From contig JQNH01000001.1 of the NCBI GenBank assembly GCA_000745135.1, positions 1,612,001 through 1,676,000 on the forward strand: DNA of 64,000 bases, written 5' to 3'. The stretch comes from Rhizobiales bacterium YIM 77505. Lineage in GTDB: Bacteria > Pseudomonadota > Alphaproteobacteria > Rhizobiales > Beijerinckiaceae. Within the stretch, counting starts at the first letter, position 1, and every line of letters starts with the position of its first letter. Shown here one piece after another: positions 50,789-58,418 of the stretch. A model generated the notes under the pieces. The model had not been told where the DNA came from and searched no databases. It saw only the letters and a list, made by a program, of their open reading frames with translations. Position numbers and translations under genes: made by a program.

Positions 50789-51703
50789 TCATTCCAGTGC
50801 TCTCCTGAGCGCGTCGGACTGCTCGGCGAATTTGCGCGCATTGGCCTTCCGCAGTCGCTCCAGGTTTTGCAGCTTCCATCGCAGGCCCGGGAGTTGCTCC
50901 AGATGCGGCACGCCCAGCAAGTCCCACGCGGGCTCCGCAGCGACCAGCGATAGTAGGAACCGCCGCTCGGCGGCCGTCAGGCCCTGCTGAAGCTCCCGCA
51001 CCATCCGCTCGCGAGCCGCCAGGAGCGCATCGAGCTCGACGGGCTCGGCGGTCATCCCCGCGAAATTGTGCTCGAACTCGTGGCGGATGTCGCGCAGCGA
51101 CGGAAACAGGACCTCGTGCACCGGCCGGTTATGGCTCGCGAGATAGACGACGAACGCGCGGCGGATGCCCGCCGTAATTCCCTCGTGCGCGAAGATCTGC
51201 ATGATGTCGAACAGATCGCGGGGATGCTGGCGATCCATCGCAGCGACCAGCTTGCCGCCGTACACGTCTTCAAGTGACGCCACCGGGATATCGAGATCCG
51301 CCTGAAGCGTGTCGCGCGCATTCTGTGTCAGTGACGCCTTGCGCACCGGATGAACGGTGCCGCGCATGACGAAATTGACCTCGACCTTGACCTCGATGGC
51401 GCCCTGGCGCACCAGCAGCTTAGTCTCGCCGGCATCCGATGAAGCCGGCGCATGGGTCTGGAAGCCCTGTTTCTTCAAGCGCGCAACGGACTGGCGGATG
51501 GCTTCGTTGATCCGCTTGAGCGCCTCCTCGCGCGGCAGCGTGTAATCGGGAAACACCAAGTCGAGATCGACCGACAGCCGCGGCATGTCGCGCACAAACA
51601 GGTTGATCGCCGTGCCGCCCTTGAGCGCGAACGTGTCGTCGACGAGCACGAGCGGCGCGACGCGCGTCAGCAATCGGGCGCTGTCCAGATAGATCTGATT
51701 CAC
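50789..51703 (-). CDS. AbiEii/AbiGii-type nucleotidyltransferase toxin
   Basis: 304 residues. Motifs of the family: ALKGGTAINLF, the metal-binding LSVDLDLVF, and DVYGGKLVAAMDRQHPRDLFDI. AbiEii toxins inhibit growth when phage infect or when the antitoxin is lost; substrate in this branch is unknown. ATG overlaps the stop of the antitoxin gene (51700-51703). Confidence 0.93.
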   Translation of the reverse strand: MNQIYLDSARLLTRVAPLVLVDDTFALKGGTAINLFVRDMPRLSVDLDLVFPDYTLPREEALKRINEAIRQSVARLKKQGFQTHAPASSDAGETKLLVRQGAIEVKVEVNFVMRGTVHPVRKASLTQNARDTLQADLDIPVASLEDVYGGKLVAAMDRQHPRDLFDIMQIFAHEGITAGIRRAFVVYLASHNRPVHEVLFPSLRDIRHEFEHNFAGMTAEPVELDALLAARERMVRELQQGLTAAERRFLLSLVAAEPAWDLLGVPHLEQLPGLRWKLQNLERLRKANARKFAEQSDALRRALE

Positions 51704-52437
51704 GGCTTCAGCACCAGGAGGCCGTCAGCCGAGCGCGACACCCACGGCCGGTCGCTGCCCTTGGGCAACTGGGACGGATCGAGCTTGCTGGCCCAGGGCT
51801 GGGAGAGCTCGCGGCCGAGCTGCAGGCAGAGGCGCACGGTCTTGACGCTGGTGCAGTGCTTGAGCAGGTCGCGCAGCACGTCGGCGCGGAAGCTGTAGCT
51901 GCTCTCCACCAGCTCGCGCGCTTCTTGCAGCGATTGCCGGACGCCAACCTCGCTCAGAACCTCCAGCAGTGCGCGCTCCGGCGCTGAGACGAGCGGAGCG
52001 CCCTTGCGGTTTTCCAAGGGCCGGACGTGCAGCAATGCAGCCGGGCGCTCCTCGAACAGCCGCTTGCGGTGATACTCGGCCGGAAAGCGCTGGGTGAACC
52101 ACTCAGGGAGGCGCCCAGCCTTCCAGCCGTAGAGATGAAGGACAGGCCGCTGTGCCACGTAGTGGCGGATGCCATGCCAGTCGAGCGCGGACTTGCCGCC
52201 GACATGCAAACCTTCGAAGCTCCGCTGCAGGAGCACGACACTGGGTTGCAAGGCGGGCGGATCATTGGGGCGGCAAAAGACCCCGCGCGCCAGCCGCTCC
52301 AGCCAGCCCGCCCGGACATAGTGGACCGCGAGGTCGGCCGATATTCCGAGGCCGGCGAGGTCCTCGGAAGTCAGCGGCGTCCCTTGCGCCAGGTGGGTAT
52401 AGAGCCTGTTTAGCTTGTCTCTTGGAGTCGTAGCCAT
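51700..52437 (-). CDS. AbiEi-type antitoxin and autorepressor
   Basis: 245 residues. N-terminal winged helix (LGISADLAVHYVRAGWLERL, then GVFCRPND) followed by the AbiEi C-terminal domain (GGKSALDWHGIRHYVAQ, then APERALLEVL). In known pairs it neutralises AbiEii and represses the operon by binding inverted repeats. Exactly such palindromes lie at its start (52428-52444) and 65 bases upstream. Confidence 0.92.
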   Translation of the reverse strand: MATTPRDKLNRLYTHLAQGTPLTSEDLAGLGISADLAVHYVRAGWLERLARGVFCRPNDPPALQPSVVLLQRSFEGLHVGGKSALDWHGIRHYVAQRPVLHLYGWKAGRLPEWFTQRFPAEYHRKRLFEERPAALLHVRPLENRKGAPLVSAPERALLEVLSEVGVRQSLQEARELVESSYSFRADVLRDLLKHCTSVKTVRLCLQLGRELSQPWASKLDPSQLPKGSDRPWVSRSADGLLVLKP

Positions 52438-52444
52438 GCTACGA
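52428..52444. promoter_or_regulatory. AbiEi operator 1, centred on the abiEi start codon
   Basis: TCGTAGC-CAT-GCTACGA: perfect seven-base arms with the start codon (minus-strand ATG, 52437-52435) as the spacer. A repressor bound here would block both transcription elongation and initiation complexes at the gene start. Confidence 0.75.
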
Positions 52445-52491
52445 TTATACGAATAAATTCAAAAATCGGCAAGCTTGAATTCACTGACTGA

Positions 52492-52510
52492 ATCGTAGCC
52501 AGCCTACGAT
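52492..52510. promoter_or_regulatory. AbiEi operator 2
   Basis: ATCGTAG-CCAGC-CTACGAT: same half site as operator 1 with a five-base spacer, centre to centre 65 bases apart (about six helical turns). The AT-rich stretch between the two (52445-52490) is the likely abiEi promoter. Confidence 0.75.
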
Positions 52511-52531
52511 ATCCCGCATCAATCCAAATGA

Positions 52532-52599
52532 AGGGGAAAGCCTTCCCCTGCGGCCGAGCCAAGGTCTCGGCCGACCCCTTCTAGCGGGGTAGACCCCGC
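52532..52599 (+). other. three tandem hairpins upstream of the ardC leader
   Basis: Stems AGGGGAA/TTCCCCT (52532-52549), GGCCGAG/CTCGGCC (52552-52572) and GCGGG/CCCGC (52584-52599) stand one after another. They separate the AbiE unit from the ardC operon. They could be a bidirectional terminator/boundary or part of the leader RNA. Confidence 0.55.
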
Positions 52600-52614
52600 A
52601 ACGCCCCCTATAGA

Positions 52615-52695
52615 GAGTGAGAGTGCGGACCGGGTTCGCCGTGACGGGTTGAGGGCTGGAGGAGAGGCCTCCGGCGCCCGTCGCGGAGAACCGCG
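52615..52695 (+). ncRNA. structured leader, copy A (before ardC)
   Basis: Outer stem CCGTGACGGG (52639-52648) pairs with CCCGTCGCGG (52677-52686), one T-G wobble included. Inside it GGAGG (52658-52662) pairs with CCTCC (52668-52672). The Shine-Dalgarno GCGGAG overlaps the outer stem base, 11 bases or so before the ATG. The same outer stem and flanking bases recur before parB (copy B) and, more diverged, before the large methylase/helicase gene (copy C). Candidate cis-regulatory RNA, not recognised as a named class. Confidence 0.6.
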
Positions 52696-53649
52696 ATGTC
52701 CAGACATGACCGCAACGCTCGCGCCGGCGCCGACCGGACGAGTCTCTACGACGACATCACCAACAAGATCATCGCCGAGCTGGAGGCCGGCCGCGTGCCC
52801 TGGGTCCAGCCTTGGGGGACGGCGGCGGCGAAGGCGCCGCTCGCCATGCCAGCGAATGCCGCCACCGGCCGCGTCTACTCCGGAATCAACGTGCTGATCC
52901 TGTGGGGCGCGGTCGTCGAGCATGGCTTCCCGGTCCAGAGCTGGCTGACGTTCCGCCAGGCGCTATCGCTCGGCGGCCATGTCCGCAAAGGCGAGCGCGG
53001 CACCACCGTCGTCTACGCCGATCGATTCATTCCAGACGACGAGAAGAAGCGCGCGCAGGAGACCGGCGAGGAAGCGCAGGCCATTCCGTTCCTGAAGCGC
53101 TTCACCGTGTTCAATGTCGCGCAGTGCGAGGACCTGCCCGACGACCTCGCCGTCGCGCCGCCCGCACCGGAACCCGGCCTGATCGAGCCGCGCGTCGAGG
53201 CGCTGATCAAGGCGACCGGTATCGATTTCCGCATCGGCGGCGACCGCGCCTTCTATGTGCCGGCGCAGGACTATGTGCAGGTGCCGCCGCCGCAGGCGTA
53301 TTTCGAGACCATCAACTGGCACCGCACGGCCCTGCATGAGCTCGGTCATGCGACGGGGCATGCGTCCCGCCTCGGCCGCGACCTGTCGGGCTCCTACGGC
53401 TCGAAGAAGTACGCCTTTGAAGAACTCGTCGCCGAGATGAACGCGGCCTTTTGCTGCGCCTCGCTCGGCATCACTCCGACGGTGCGCCACGCCGATTACA
53501 TCGGCTCGTGGCTGGACGTGCTGCGCGAGGACAATCGCGCCATCGTCCGCGCCGCATCGCAGGCCAGCAAGGCCGCCGATTGGCTGCTCGCGTTCCTACC
53601 CGAAACCGAACCGGCCAGCGAAGCAGCAAACGACAGGAGGGCGGCATGA
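52696..53649 (+). CDS. ardC: ArdC-like anti-restriction / ssDNA-binding zincin
   Basis: 317 residues. N-terminal ArdC domain (LYDDITNKIIAELEAGRVPW, then NAATGRVYSGINVLIL) that binds single-stranded DNA in the plasmid protein ArdC. The C-terminal metallopeptidase-like domain has HELGHATGH (His214, Glu215, His218). ArdC proteins protect incoming conjugative DNA from host restriction. Marks the mobile-element backbone; first gene after the structured leader. Confidence 0.92.
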   Translation: MSRHDRNARAGADRTSLYDDITNKIIAELEAGRVPWVQPWGTAAAKAPLAMPANAATGRVYSGINVLILWGAVVEHGFPVQSWLTFRQALSLGGHVRKGERGTTVVYADRFIPDDEKKRAQETGEEAQAIPFLKRFTVFNVAQCEDLPDDLAVAPPAPEPGLIEPRVEALIKATGIDFRIGGDRAFYVPAQDYVQVPPPQAYFETINWHRTALHELGHATGHASRLGRDLSGSYGSKKYAFEELVAEMNAAFCCASLGITPTVRHADYIGSWLDVLREDNRAIVRAASQASKAADWLLAFLPETEPASEAANDRRAA

Positions 53650-54017
53650 TCCTCCTGACCGACGACCTGCTCGAGCGCCTGCTCGCCAATGGGCGTGATC
53701 GTGGCGCCGACCATGTGCCCGTCGTCAAGTTCTTCAACCCGCTAGGCGAAGGCGTCTGGCTCGCGACCGAGCTGGACGCGGACGGCGATACGCTCTTCGG
53801 CCTCGCCGATCTCGGCTATCCCGAACTGGGCAGTTTTTCGCTCGATGAACTGACCTCGATCACCCTGCCCTTCGGCATGGGAATCGAGCGCGACATCCTC
53901 TTCACTGGCGACTTCCCGATCTCGGTCTGGGCGGAGGCCGCCCGCAAGGCGGGAAGCATCCGGGCGGCCGAGCGCATCCTCTACCGAGCAGCGCAGCCGC
54001 GTCGCGATGGCGCGTGA
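53646..54017 (+). CDS. DUF2958 family protein
   Basis: 123 residues; ATG overlaps the ardC stop. Family pattern: LLTDDLLERLLAN, VVKFFNPLGEGVWLATELD, LFGLADLGYPELGSFSLDEL, and LPFGMGIERDILF. Common beside ardC in ICEs and plasmids of Proteobacteria; function unknown. Confidence 0.88.
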   Translation: MILLTDDLLERLLANGRDRGADHVPVVKFFNPLGEGVWLATELDADGDTLFGLADLGYPELGSFSLDELTSITLPFGMGIERDILFTGDFPISVWAEAARKAGSIRAAERILYRAAQPRRDGA

Positions 54018-54038
54018 GGCCCCTCCTGAAATCCGCGG

Positions 54039-54070
54039 AACCGGAGATGAGCGTTTGCGCATCTCCGGTT
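54039..54070 (+). other. strong hairpin after the DUF2958 gene
   Basis: AACCGGAGAT (54039-54048) pairs with ATCTCCGGTT (54061-54070), loop of 12 bases that can itself pair (GCG/CGC). No T-run follows, so it may protect the upstream mRNA end or be part of the extended parB leader. Confidence 0.6.
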
Positions 54071-54109
54071 CTGCGCTCCCGATCCCCGGAAGGCGGCGCC
54101 GTCCTCAGA

Positions 54110-54189
54110 GTGAGAGGGCGGCGCTTCGCTTCGTGACGGGTCGGAAGCTGGGAGAGAGGCTCTCGGCGCCCGTCGCGGAGTATCCCGAC
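54110..54189 (+). ncRNA. structured leader, copy B (before parB-like gene)
   Basis: Outer stem CGTGACGGG (54132-54140) with CCCGTCGCG (54169-54177), identical to copy A. The inner stem is GAGAG (54152-54156) with CTCTC (54160-54164), where copy A has GGAGG/CCTCC: both sides changed, pairing kept. The upstream AGTGAGAG and the Shine-Dalgarno GCGGAG are also shared. The gene start follows 15 bases after the stem core. Confidence 0.6.
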
Positions 54190-56343
54190 ATGGCAAAGGC
54201 TGCCAGGAAGATCGTCTTCTCGCGCTCGCGCGACATCCCCTTCAACAAGCTCGTGCTCTCGGAGTCCAACGTCCGAAGAACCCGGCCGGAGGCCGAGCTC
54301 GACGAGCTGGTCCACGACATCGATCGGCGCGAGGACCTCGTGCAGGGCCTCAACGTGCGCGCCATCCTCGATGAGGACGGCAACGAGACCGGCATGTTCG
54401 AGGTACCGGCGGGCGGGCGCCGCTACCGGGCCATCGAGCGCCTGGTCAAGGCCAAGCGCTTCCCCAAGGACGGACTCGTCCCCTGCATCGTGCGCAAGTC
54501 CGACACCAGGATCCTCGCCGAGGACGACTCCCTCGCCGAGAATCTTTTGCGCGCCGGACTTCATCCGCTCGACCAGTTCCGCGCCTTCCAGGACATGCTT
54601 GACAAGGGCATGACCGAGGAGGAGATCGCGGCGGCGTACCTCACGACGGTCCAGGTCGTGAAGCAGCGGCTGCGCCTCAACGCGGTCTCCCCCGTACTGC
54701 GCGACGCCTATGCCGAGGAGCGCATGACGCTCGACATGCTGATGGCGTTCACCGTCAACCCGGATCACGCGCGCCAGGAGCAGGTGTGGGAGGCCGTGCA
54801 GCATTCATACAATCGGCAGCCCTGGCATATCCGCCAGTTGCTGACCGAGACCACGATCCCCGCCTCCGACAAGCGTGCGCGCTTTGTCGGCATCGACGCC
54901 TATGTCGCCGCCGGCGGCACGGTGCTGCGCGACCTGTTCGAGGACGATAACGGCGGCTGGCTTGCCGACCCGGCGCTGCTTCACCGCCTGGTCAGCGAGA
55001 AGCTCAAGGCCGTGGCCGACGAGATCGCCAGCGAAGGCTGGAAGTGGATCAAGGTCGACCTCGACCTACCCTATGGCTACGACCAGGGCCTGCGCCAGAT
55101 CACCGGCGCCTTCGTCGATCTCACCGAGGACGAGCGGGCCGAACGCGAGGCGCTGCGCGCCGAGTACGATCGGCTCGAGGCGGAGTATGAGGGCGCCGAT
55201 GAGCTGCCGGACGAAATCGACCAGCGCCTGGGCGAGATCGAGGAAGCTCTCGAAGCGTTCGAGAAGCGTCCCGTTATCTTCGACCCCGTCGACATCGCCC
55301 GCGCCGGCGTCTTTGTCAGCGTCGATCGCGACGGCGACCTCGTGATCGATCGCGGTTATGTGCGGCCGGAGGACGAAGCGCCGATCTCCGTCGAAGGCAG
55401 CGACACCGAAACCGATGGAGCGTCCGGCGGCGACGATGCTCCCGCGGCTCCGTCCGCTCAGCGCGCCGTCATCACGATCGGCGGTCAAACCACCGAGGCT
55501 GAGGAGGACGACGAGGACGATGCCGTGAAGCCACTGCCCGAGCGGCTGGTCGTCGAGCTCACCGCCCATCGCACGCTGGCGCTGCGCGACGCGGTGGCTA
55601 ACCACCCGCAGGTCGCTCTCACGGCGCTCCTGCACAAGCTGGTGCTCGACGCTTTCAAGCGCAACGCGCATGGCTGCGCCGTCGGGGCGTCGGTCCGGGA
55701 GGTCCACTTCCCCATCCAGGCCCTCGACCTGAAGGACAGCGTTTCCGCCAAGGCCATCCAGGCACGCGCCGACACCTGGAAGGCCGACATGCCGCTCGAG
55801 GACGACGACCGGCTGTGGAACTGGATCGCCGGCCTCGACGATGCGAGCCGCCTCGCGCTGCTCGCGCATTGTGTCAGCTACGGGATCAACGCGCTCTACG
55901 AGCGTCCGAATCCGTATAGCGGCAACGGCGTCTCCCAGCACGGGCTCGACCGGCGCATGCGCGAAGCCGATCGGCTCGCCCGTGCCACGGGCCTCGACAT
56001 GGTGGAGGCCGGATGGCGCCCGAGCGTAGCGAACTATCTCGGCCGCGTGACGAAGAGCCGGATCATCGAAGCCGTCCGGGAAGCGCTCGGCGAAGAGAAG
56101 GCTCAGCTCATAGATCATCTCAAGAAGCCCGAGATGGCGAAGGAGGCCGAGCGCCTGCTCGCCGACACCGGCTGGCTGCCGGAGCCGCTGCGGTCCGCCG
56201 ATCCCGATGCGACGACCTCGGTCGATGTAAGCGGAGGTGAAGGCGATGAAACACTGCCGGCCTTCCTCGCCGACGATGAGGACGAGCAGGCGGATGACGG
56301 CGAAGGCGATGCCGACGACCGGGCGATGATCGCCGCCGAGTGA
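54190..56343 (+). CDS. ParB/RepB/Spo0J-like protein of a mobile element
   Basis: 717 residues from MAKAARKIVF. ParB N-terminal nuclease/CTPase-like domain: PFNKLVLSESNVRR, AGGRRYRAIERL and ENLLRAGLHPLDQF. An HTH follows around residue 141-165 (MTEEEIAAAYLTTVQVVKQR). The long C-terminal region, with acidic low-complexity stretches near 430-450 and at the end, is typical of the plasmid/ICE version, not of chromosomal ParB. A partition or DNA-processing regulatory role is probable; no ParA is next to it. Confidence 0.9.
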   Translation: MAKAARKIVFSRSRDIPFNKLVLSESNVRRTRPEAELDELVHDIDRREDLVQGLNVRAILDEDGNETGMFEVPAGGRRYRAIERLVKAKRFPKDGLVPCIVRKSDTRILAEDDSLAENLLRAGLHPLDQFRAFQDMLDKGMTEEEIAAAYLTTVQVVKQRLRLNAVSPVLRDAYAEERMTLDMLMAFTVNPDHARQEQVWEAVQHSYNRQPWHIRQLLTETTIPASDKRARFVGIDAYVAAGGTVLRDLFEDDNGGWLADPALLHRLVSEKLKAVADEIASEGWKWIKVDLDLPYGYDQGLRQITGAFVDLTEDERAEREALRAEYDRLEAEYEGADELPDEIDQRLGEIEEALEAFEKRPVIFDPVDIARAGVFVSVDRDGDLVIDRGYVRPEDEAPISVEGSDTETDGASGGDDAPAAPSAQRAVITIGGQTTEAEEDDEDDAVKPLPERLVVELTAHRTLALRDAVANHPQVALTALLHKLVLDAFKRNAHGCAVGASVREVHFPIQALDLKDSVSAKAIQARADTWKADMPLEDDDRLWNWIAGLDDASRLALLAHCVSYGINALYERPNPYSGNGVSQHGLDRRMREADRLARATGLDMVEAGWRPSVANYLGRVTKSRIIEAVREALGEEKAQLIDHLKKPEMAKEAERLLADTGWLPEPLRSADPDATTSVDVSGGEGDETLPAFLADDEDEQADDGEGDADDRAMIAAE

Positions 56344-56402
56344 CGCGACCACGGCGGGGCGGCTCCGGCCGCTCCCGCCACCCCTCGATCAGGAGCAATC
56401 CG

Positions 56403-56624
56403 ATGACCAAGCTCAGCTCGGCCACGCCTCGCCGCGTCGTATTCCAGTATCTCGTGCCCGTCCATGTCGAGGTCGAGGACGGCCTCGTCCGCAGCGTGAC
56501 GGTGATCGACGAAACGCCCGTCGAGAACCCGACCGTCGTGGAAGGCGATGCCGACTATCTGGAGGAGGCGGTGAAGGCCGCCGATGACGGCCAGCCCTGG
56601 CCGTCCTGGCAGTTCGGCCATTAG
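56403..56624 (+). CDS. small hypothetical protein of the mobile backbone
   Basis: 73 residues with GGAG seven bases before ATG. Beta-rich FQYLVPVHVEVEDGLVRSVT then an acidic helix DADYLEEAVKAADDG. Not recognised. A hairpin (56352-56376 region) stands before it and a terminator-like hairpin after it. Confidence 0.65.
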   Translation: MTKLSSATPRRVVFQYLVPVHVEVEDGLVRSVTVIDETPVENPTVVEGDADYLEEAVKAADDGQPWPSWQFGH

Positions 56625-56650
56625 CCCGACCTTCTCTCCATCCAACCAGT

Positions 56651-56681
56651 AGCCCGGCCACCGCGCCGGGCTTTTGCGTTT
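56651..56681 (+). terminator. repeated terminator-plus-RBS cassette, copy 1
   Basis: AGCCCGGC (56651-56658) / GCCGGGCT (56665-56672), six-base loop, followed by TTTGCGTTTTC, an intrinsic-terminator shape. The sequence from the preceding CAACCAG to the following TCAGGAGCCTG and ATG is almost repeated at 57569-57617, so the unit includes the ribosome binding site of the next gene. Confidence 0.75.
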
Positions 56682-56694
56682 TCAGGAGCCTGTC

Positions 56695-57348
56695 ATGCCC
56701 ACTTATACCGTCGAAACGACCTACCGCGTGCCGGTCTACCGGCAGCGCACCTATCACGCCGCGACGCCGGCCGAAGCCTGCCGCCAGGCCATCGAGGACG
56801 ATGACTGGTCCAACGACAAGCTCGACTACGAGGCCGCCGGCGAAACCTATGTCACCGGCATCTGGCTCGGGGCGGATGCCGCCTATTCAGGTGACACCGT
56901 CCCGGTCCCATCGCATTTCGATGAGACCATCCAGCGCAAGGCCGCGCACTTCGAGGTGCTGTTCGGCCTCCTCAAGATCGTCATTGCCGACCAGGTCGCT
57001 CAACGGCAGACCGACCCCTATTGGCTCGCGCGAGCGAATGCCGCGGTCGGCAAGGCCGAAGCGATCCTTGCCGGCGCCCGCGATCCCGACGAGTCAGTGC
57101 CGGCGCTGAGCCCCTGTCATCTCCTGGCGCAGCTCCAGGAGGACCGCGTTCGCGACCAGATCGCCGCGATCATCGAGACCGATCCGGAATTCGCACATCT
57201 CACGGCGGACGCAGTGTCGGACGGTGACATTCACGCCGCCTGCGTGTCCGTCGCAGCCAGCATCGATCTCTCGGAGGAAATCGGCGCCGCCGAGTTCCGC
57301 GCAGCGCTCGCTGCCCTGCGAGCCGTCAAGAACTCGAAGGGAGGCTGA
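56695..57348 (+). CDS. hypothetical protein of the mobile backbone
   Basis: 217 residues from MPTYTVETTY with AGGAG eight bases upstream. N-terminal beta-rich part (YRVPVYRQRTYHAATPAEAC), then a helical region FEVLFGLLKIVIADQVAQRQ. No family assigned; genes of this look are frequent between parB and methylase/helicase genes in rhizobial islands. Confidence 0.7.
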   Translation: MPTYTVETTYRVPVYRQRTYHAATPAEACRQAIEDDDWSNDKLDYEAAGETYVTGIWLGADAAYSGDTVPVPSHFDETIQRKAAHFEVLFGLLKIVIADQVAQRQTDPYWLARANAAVGKAEAILAGARDPDESVPALSPCHLLAQLQEDRVRDQIAAIIETDPEFAHLTADAVSDGDIHAACVSVAASIDLSEEIGAAEFRAALAALRAVKNSKGG

Positions 57349-57349
57349 G

Positions 57350-57544
57350 ATGTACGGCACCTATCTCCGCCTCGGCGTCACGGTCTGGGCCAGCGACCGC
57401 ACGGTGATCCGCGCGGCACGGCGCAAGCTCGCGCGATCGGCGCGGCGTGATCCGGCGAAGCGGGAGGCGCGCAAGCGCTTCTACCGCGAGATGCTGGAGC
57501 ATCACGCCAACGCGCAGCGCCTCGCCGGCGAATTCCGGCTCTGA
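57350..57544 (+). CDS. small basic hypothetical protein
   Basis: 64 residues; ATG overlaps the preceding stop region (TGAGATG) with GGGAGG upstream. Very basic helix IRAARRKLARSARRDPAKRE then FYREMLEHHANAQRLAG. Not recognised; a nucleic-acid-binding role is possible from charge only. Confidence 0.65.
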   Translation: MYGTYLRLGVTVWASDRTVIRAARRKLARSARRDPAKREARKRFYREMLEHHANAQRLAGEFRL

Positions 57545-57573
57545 CGATCCATCCGCAACCCCGTCCTTCAACC

Positions 57574-57602
57574 AGCCCGGCCATCGCGCCGGGCTTCGTC
57601 GT
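57574..57602 (+). terminator. repeated terminator-plus-RBS cassette, copy 2
   Basis: AGCCCGGC (57574-57581) / GCCGGGCT (57588-57595), same stem as copy 1 with loop CATCGC against CACCGC, followed by TCGTCGTTTC and then CAGGAGTCTGACATG. The weaker T-run may allow read-through. Confidence 0.7.
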
Positions 57603-57616
57603 TTCAGGAGTCTGAC

Positions 57617-58042
57617 ATGGCCGACTTCTTCACGCACTTCTCCTGCCTTCTCGATGTCCGCACGCCGGAGAACGCCGCGCGTGCGCTCGACCTCTACAAT
57701 CGCCTGATGGAGGAGAACGCCGCAGAGGACCCGCCCTCCGAAGCGTTTCTCCTTTCCATCCAGCCCGAGCATGGCGGGACGCAGCTCTGGATTCGCGATG
57801 ACACGACCGGCGATCCGCAGGCCATCATCGATTTCGTGCTCCGCTGCGCCGAGGAGTTCGGGCTCAGCGGACGCTGGGGCTTCCAATGGGCGAACACCTG
57901 CTCGCGCCCGCGCGTGAACGCCTTCGGTGGCGGCGCGCATGTGCTCGATCTCGGCCGCCGCAAAACCGTGGCGTGGATCGCGACCAATGGCTGGCTCGAC
58001 CGCACCTTGTCCGCCCGGCTGGGAAAGCGAGGTGCGCGATGA
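57617..58042 (+). CDS. hypothetical protein of the mobile backbone
   Basis: 141 residues. FFTHFSCLLDVRTPENAARA, then LWIRDDTTGDPQAIIDFVLR and RWGFQWANTCSRPRVNAFGG. Soluble, mixed alpha/beta; no catalytic motif recognised. ATG is preceded by the AGGAG of repeat cassette copy 2; the stop overlaps the next gene. Confidence 0.7.
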   Translation: MADFFTHFSCLLDVRTPENAARALDLYNRLMEENAAEDPPSEAFLLSIQPEHGGTQLWIRDDTTGDPQAIIDFVLRCAEEFGLSGRWGFQWANTCSRPRVNAFGGGAHVLDLGRRKTVAWIATNGWLDRTLSARLGKRGAR

Positions 58043-58281
58043 GCATCCCCGATCACGCCCGGGCGAATTTTGCGACGCTGCTGCGCGCCGCGGCCAACGG
58101 CAACCTCGCGCTCATGGAGTGTGCCGACGCCCTGACTGGCGAGGCGCGCTACGTCATCTGCGCTGTCGGGCGCGACGGCACGGATTTCGTGTTCACGCCG
58201 TTCGGCCATCTCGCCGACGGCAATCCCTTCGACGCCTACGTGCCGCCGTCCGCAACCCTGCCGGACGAGCCGGCTCCCTGA
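58039..58281 (+). CDS. DUF6117-like small protein
   Basis: 80 residues, coupled to the gene before it (ATGA). IPDHARANFATLLRAAANGN, LALMECADALTGEARYVICA and FVFTPFGHLADGNPFDAY match a small family seen in Proteobacterial mobile elements (recalled as DUF6117). Function unknown. Confidence 0.7.
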   Translation: MSIPDHARANFATLLRAAANGNLALMECADALTGEARYVICAVGRDGTDFVFTPFGHLADGNPFDAYVPPSATLPDEPAP

Positions 58282-58339
58282 TCCTCGCGTACATGGCGGC
58301 GCGCGGTGAGGGCGGCATGACAAGAGGGAGAGCCTGGCC

Positions 58340-58418
58340 GGGACGGGTTTGAGCCGGTGCGGTCCAGAGAGAGCGCCGGCCGGCTCGCCCGTCCCCGCTC
58401 TCCGAGAGGTTCACCGAC
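58340..58418 (+). ncRNA. structured leader, copy C (before the methylase/helicase gene)
   Basis: Outer stem GGACGGG (58341-58347) with CCCGTCC (58388-58394). The inner stem is GAGCCGG (58351-58357) with CCGGCTC (58380-58386). It keeps the GACGGG/CCCGTC core of copies A and B but has a different, still fully paired, inner stem. GAGAGG lies upstream of the ATG. Confidence 0.5.

Noticed and set aside
52615-52695. Assignment of the leader to a known riboswitch or a named Rfam RNA
   Set aside because: No known aptamer consensus is recognised, and no search could be run; it is reported only as a candidate structured leader.
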